NCBI GenBank assembly: GCA_903893815.1 | Contig: CAITNS010000041.1 | Span: 1 to 64,000 of the forward strand | From: an uncultured Bacteroidota bacterium | GTDB taxonomy: Bacteria > Bacteroidota > Bacteroidia > B-17B0 > Aurantibacillaceae | Length of the DNA: 64,000 nt | Direction: 5' to 3' | Part shown: one piece after another, positions 60,964 through 64,000 of the stretch | Layout of the letters: every line of letters starts with the position of its first letter | Numbering within the stretch: position 1 is the first letter of the stretch | Notes under the pieces: generated by a model | Told to the model about the DNA's origin: nothing | Database searches by the model: none | Seen by the model: the letters and a program-made list of their open reading frames with translations, nothing else | Program-made: the position numbers and the translations under genes

Positions 60964-62676
60964 ATGCATAAATTGTTACATCGATTTTTATTTGCTTTGC
61001 TTACCGTGTTTTGTTTTTTTCAAGCACAGGCAACTCATATTGTTGGGGGCGAATTAAACTATAAAAACTTAGGTTCCAATAATTATGAAATTCGCTTAAC
61101 GGTTTATCGTGATTGTTATGTTGGCATTCCATTGTTCGATAATCCCGCATCTGTTGGAATATTTGATAGTAATCATAATTTATTACAAACTTTAAATATG
61201 ACATTTAGAGGATTAGATACCTTACCTCCAACAATTAATGATCCATGTACTATTCCCCCTTTAGATTTTTGTTATGAAGTAACCACTTATATTGATACCA
61301 TTAATTTACCCCCACTGGCAGGTGGTTATCAAATCTCTTATCAGCGTTGTTGTCGCAACCAAAACATCTTAAATATTGTAACTCCACAAGATGTTGGCGC
61401 AACGTATTATGCAACAATTCCCGGTCCAGAAGTGGTATCTGTAAATAGTAATCCTATGATTAAATTTTGGCCTCCTCCCTTCATTTGTGTTGATAAACCT
61501 TGGGTGTTTGATCATTCAGCTATTGATTCCGATGGCGATTCTCTAGTATATGAATTGTTTCAACCTTATAACGGTCTTGACCCTTGTTGTCCCATCATTG
61601 GTGGAGGACTTGGGGCTTGCGCTTCTCCTCCTCCTTCATGCCCAACCGTTCCCGTAAACCCTCCTTTTACAACTATTACTTGGTTAGCTCCATATAATAC
61701 CTCTAATATGTTAGGTGGTGTTCCTATGCAAATTAATTCGTCTACAGGTTTAGTAACGGCTACTCCAAACTTGCAAGGATACTTTGTAATTGGCATTAAG
61801 GTAAAAGAATACCGTAACGGCATTTTTTTAAGCGAAACCAAACGCGATTTTCAATTAATTGTAAAACCTTGTCCGCAAGTTGTAGTTGCAGCTGCGCAAG
61901 CACCACAAGCTATTTGCGGCACAACAACAGCCTCTTTTCAAAACAATAGTACTGGAAGTGCAGGCCTTGCTTTTAACTGGTACTTTGGCGATCCAAGCAC
62001 TACAGCCGACACATCACATGTAACAACGCCAAGTTATTCATACCCTGGCACAGGAAGTTATTCGGTAACATTAATTGCCTATGTAAGCAATAAGCCTTTA
62101 TGCAATGATACGGTAACAACTGTTGTTTCTATTAGTAACGCTTTTACAGCAGCCTTTTCATTTACACCTATTGCATGCTCAGATAATTTAGTGAATTTTG
62201 AAGGCTCTGTTCAAAATCCTCCAGGCACTACTCCCGAATGGTCGTGGAATTTTGGCGATGGAACAACAAGTACTTCGAACAATCCAAGTCATAATTATAC
62301 AGCTGGCGGAAGTTATCAAGTAACCTTGATTACACAAATACCAAACTCTATCAATTGCATTGATACTTTATCTGCACAAACTATCGACATTATTACAAAT
62401 CCAGAGTTGTACATTCCAAATACATTTACGCCAAACGGAGATGGGCACAATGATGTTTTTAGGGTTCGCGGTCCAAACTTTGCAATCTACTATTTTGCGG
62501 TATATAATCGTTGGGGAGAGTTGATGTATGAAACAACCGACCCAAGTCAAGGATGGGACGGGAATTACAAAGGCAAACCTTCTGACCCTGGAGTATTTGG
62601 ATATTATGTGAAAGCAAAGTGCGGAGAAGGTAGCGAAGAGATTTTTAAAAAGGGTAATGTTACTTTAATAAGATAA
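60964..62676 (+). CDS. T9SS type B surface protein with PKD domains
   Basis: 570 residues. Signal peptide RFLFALLTVFCFFQAQA. The N-terminal domain opens ATHIVGGELNYKNLGSNNYE, followed by RLTVYRDCYVGIP and YQRCCRNQNI, a recurring Bacteroidota adhesin module. Two PKD domains follow (FNWYFGDPSTTADTSHVT, WSWNFGDGTTSTSNNPSHNY). The C-terminus is a type B sorting domain (LYIPNTFTPNGDGHNDVF, YNRWGELMYETT, KKGNVTLIR). The stop is adjacent to the ATG of the second PorP/SprF gene. Confidence 0.9.
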   Translation: MHKLLHRFLFALLTVFCFFQAQATHIVGGELNYKNLGSNNYEIRLTVYRDCYVGIPLFDNPASVGIFDSNHNLLQTLNMTFRGLDTLPPTINDPCTIPPLDFCYEVTTYIDTINLPPLAGGYQISYQRCCRNQNILNIVTPQDVGATYYATIPGPEVVSVNSNPMIKFWPPPFICVDKPWVFDHSAIDSDGDSLVYELFQPYNGLDPCCPIIGGGLGACASPPPSCPTVPVNPPFTTITWLAPYNTSNMLGGVPMQINSSTGLVTATPNLQGYFVIGIKVKEYRNGIFLSETKRDFQLIVKPCPQVVVAAAQAPQAICGTTTASFQNNSTGSAGLAFNWYFGDPSTTADTSHVTTPSYSYPGTGSYSVTLIAYVSNKPLCNDTVTTVVSISNAFTAAFSFTPIACSDNLVNFEGSVQNPPGTTPEWSWNFGDGTTSTSNNPSHNYTAGGSYQVTLITQIPNSINCIDTLSAQTIDIITNPELYIPNTFTPNGDGHNDVFRVRGPNFAIYYFAVYNRWGELMYETTDPSQGWDGNYKGKPSDPGVFGYYVKAKCGEGSEEIFKKGNVTLIR

Positions 62677-63714
62677 ATGAGATTTAAGTTTACATATATT
62701 TCATTTTATACTGTAATGCTTTTTGCTTTATTAATGTTTAATTCTACTTTTTTAATTTCACAAGATGTTCACTTTTCGCAGTATAACGGTTCGGTTATTA
62801 ACCTCAACCCTGCTTTTACAGGATTTTTTGATGGAGATTATAGATTGAATGGTATTTACCGAAGTCAATGGAGTAGCGTTCCTGTGCCATATAAATCTTT
62901 TTCGTTAGCTGGTGATGCTCGTTTTAAACCTAAAGGCATGAAAAGCGATTGCATTGGAGTTGGCATTATGTTTAATAACGATAAATCGGGCGACACCTAT
63001 TATGGAACAAATCAATTATATATATCAGGTTCTTACATTCATAAATTAAATAAAGATTCAACTTTACTTTGGACAACTGGGATTATGGCTGGCATCTCAA
63101 ATGTGGGATTTAATTATAGTCGTATGACCTTTGATGATCAGTATCAAAACAGTAGTTATAGTTCATCAAACAGCACTGGCGAAAGTTTTACAAAAAACGC
63201 CGCCACCTTTGGAGACTTTAATTTTGGAACCGCTTTACATTATGCCATCAAGCAAAGAGCTTTTGTGCAATATGGCATATCCTACCACCACTTCACTAAT
63301 CCTAAATTAACGTTTCAAAACAATACAAGTATTCGTATTGACCCTAAATTAAATAACTACTTGTGCTTTGCTTATCCAATTGGTGTAAAGACAGATATCA
63401 TTGCAGAAATATTATATTCTCATCAAGGAAAATATAACGAGGTAGTGCCTGGTGCTATGGTAAAATTTTTGTTAGATGAAAAAACACGGCAGGCAATTTC
63501 TGTTGGTTTATACTATAGAGCCAAAGATGCTGTAATTGCGCGACTAGGTTATCAAATAAAAACATTAACAGCAGGTGTAAGTTATGATGTAAATACTAGC
63601 AAGTTTATTGCAGCAACAAATCGTCGGGGAGGTTTTGAGATTTATGTGACTTACATTTTCAAAAAAATTATTCCGTTTGCACCTAAAACAAGAGTTTGTC
63701 CAATTTACATGTAA
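62677..63714 (+). CDS. PorP/SprF family outer-membrane protein, second copy
   Basis: 345 residues, same length as the first copy. Signal region FYTVMLFALLMFNSTFLIS, then QDVHFSQYNGSVINLNPAFT, YRSQWSSVPVPYKSFSLAGD, barrel strands and the ending RRGGFEIYVTYIF with TRVCPIYM. Cargo gene immediately upstream. The identical C-terminal TRVCPIYM in both copies points to duplication and a conserved contact. Confidence 0.92.
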   Translation: MRFKFTYISFYTVMLFALLMFNSTFLISQDVHFSQYNGSVINLNPAFTGFFDGDYRLNGIYRSQWSSVPVPYKSFSLAGDARFKPKGMKSDCIGVGIMFNNDKSGDTYYGTNQLYISGSYIHKLNKDSTLLWTTGIMAGISNVGFNYSRMTFDDQYQNSSYSSSNSTGESFTKNAATFGDFNFGTALHYAIKQRAFVQYGISYHHFTNPKLTFQNNTSIRIDPKLNNYLCFAYPIGVKTDIIAEILYSHQGKYNEVVPGAMVKFLLDEKTRQAISVGLYYRAKDAVIARLGYQIKTLTAGVSYDVNTSKFIAATNRRGGFEIYVTYIFKKIIPFAPKTRVCPIYM

Positions 63715-63716
63715 AT

Positions 63717-64000
63717 ATGATGTCATTAAAAAAACATACGCTTTTTGTTATTTTCTGTCTGTTGATGAGTTCAGGATTGTTTTCTCAAAGCATTAAATCA
63801 TTTTTAAAACAGGGCTCCGAAGCCATATCGAAAAAGGATTATTCGTCGGCTGCACAAATTTACAATCAGGTTATTTTAATTGACTCTTCCAATATCGAAT
63901 ATCAATTGTTGTTTGCAGATGCTTCTCGTTTAAATTACGATGGCGATGTTGCTTTGCATTGGTATCAAAAAATATTTAAAAAAGATAACGGCAAAACATA
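63717..64000 (+). CDS. Secreted TPR-like protein, 5' part only
   Basis: The frame starts at the ATG at 63717 (or 63720), two bases after the second PorP/SprF stop, and runs off the right edge (94 codons). A signal peptide (TLFVIFCLLMSSGLFS) is followed by IKSFLKQGSEAISKKDYSSA and QIYNQVILID, then LLFADASRLNYDGDVALHWY, a TPR-like helical pattern. Third genes of such clusters often encode OmpA/TPR proteins that anchor the secretion machinery to peptidoglycan, so that is the expected identity; the C-terminal domain is not visible here. Confidence 0.7.
   Translation, partial: MMSLKKHTLFVIFCLLMSSGLFSQSIKSFLKQGSEAISKKDYSSAAQIYNQVILIDSSNIEYQLLFADASRLNYDGDVALHWYQKIFKKDNGKT

Noticed and set aside
1-64000. 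rRNA and tRNA genes
   Set aside because: No conserved rRNA segments or cloverleaf with GGTTCRA-type T loops were found by reading the spacers.

Overview
The window is chromosomal DNA of a Bacteroidota bacterium, probably free-living and aerobic. The sequence is AT-rich by eye. It carries type IX secretion (T9SS) sorting domains of types A and B, PorP/SprF partners, an alternative complex III operon joined to an aa3-type oxidase, a DUF5777 barrel gene, and -7 elements of the TAnnTTTG kind. I cannot name the genus. I found no rRNA, tRNA, CRISPR array, integrase or phage genes.

Layout. 1-4900: the start of a YifB/ComM ATPase (cut by the left edge), a GT-C-like membrane protein, a small secreted protein, and a cysC-acyltransferase pair. 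4965-8375: deoC followed by two aldehyde-dehydrogenase-like genes that together look like a split ALDH16. 8586-11975: a very small T9SS cargo gene and leuS, which carries two repeat units inside its reading frame. 12036-12541: decayed coding remnants. 12542-18965: a heavy-metal RND efflux operon (czcCBA type) with an S23-like four-helix-bundle gene inside it. 18966-19678: a gene graveyard with a photolyase tail and a histidine-kinase tail. 19679-21943: two haem-binding lipoproteins, a DUF5777 barrel and a YceI protein. 22052-27546: photolyase, urocanase with an inserted DUF559 endonuclease, ACMSD and an unknown gene. 27819-39565: actABCDEF-coxBA, the respiratory operon. 39697-43232: an unknown membrane protein, a secreted esterase and an NAD(P)-binding protein, the latter two flanked by palindromic repeats. 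43233-48335: a 1700-residue T9SS adhesin. 48437-51623: 3-hydroxyanthranilate dioxygenase, crotonase, a hydrolase and cysQ. 51630-53880: feoAB. 53980-55255: two membrane proteins. 55325-64000: two tandem pairs of T9SS type B cargo plus PorP/SprF partner, then the start of a TPR-like protein.

How the genes fit together. The respiratory operon encodes quinol oxidation by ACIII passing electrons to a copper-haem oxidase. HAAO and ACMSD are consecutive steps of 3-hydroxyanthranilate breakdown, although they lie 22 kb apart. CysC and CysQ make and remove PAPS/PAP. The 55-64 kb cluster builds and exports cell-surface adhesins.

The most striking observation is that short palindromic repeats, and one endonuclease-bearing element with terminal inverted repeats, sit inside conserved housekeeping genes without breaking their frames. 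leuS is hit twice. hutU carries about 149 extra codons encoding a DUF559 nuclease. This looks like an ORF-compatible mobile element, and I regard it as the best candidate in the window for a poorly described system.
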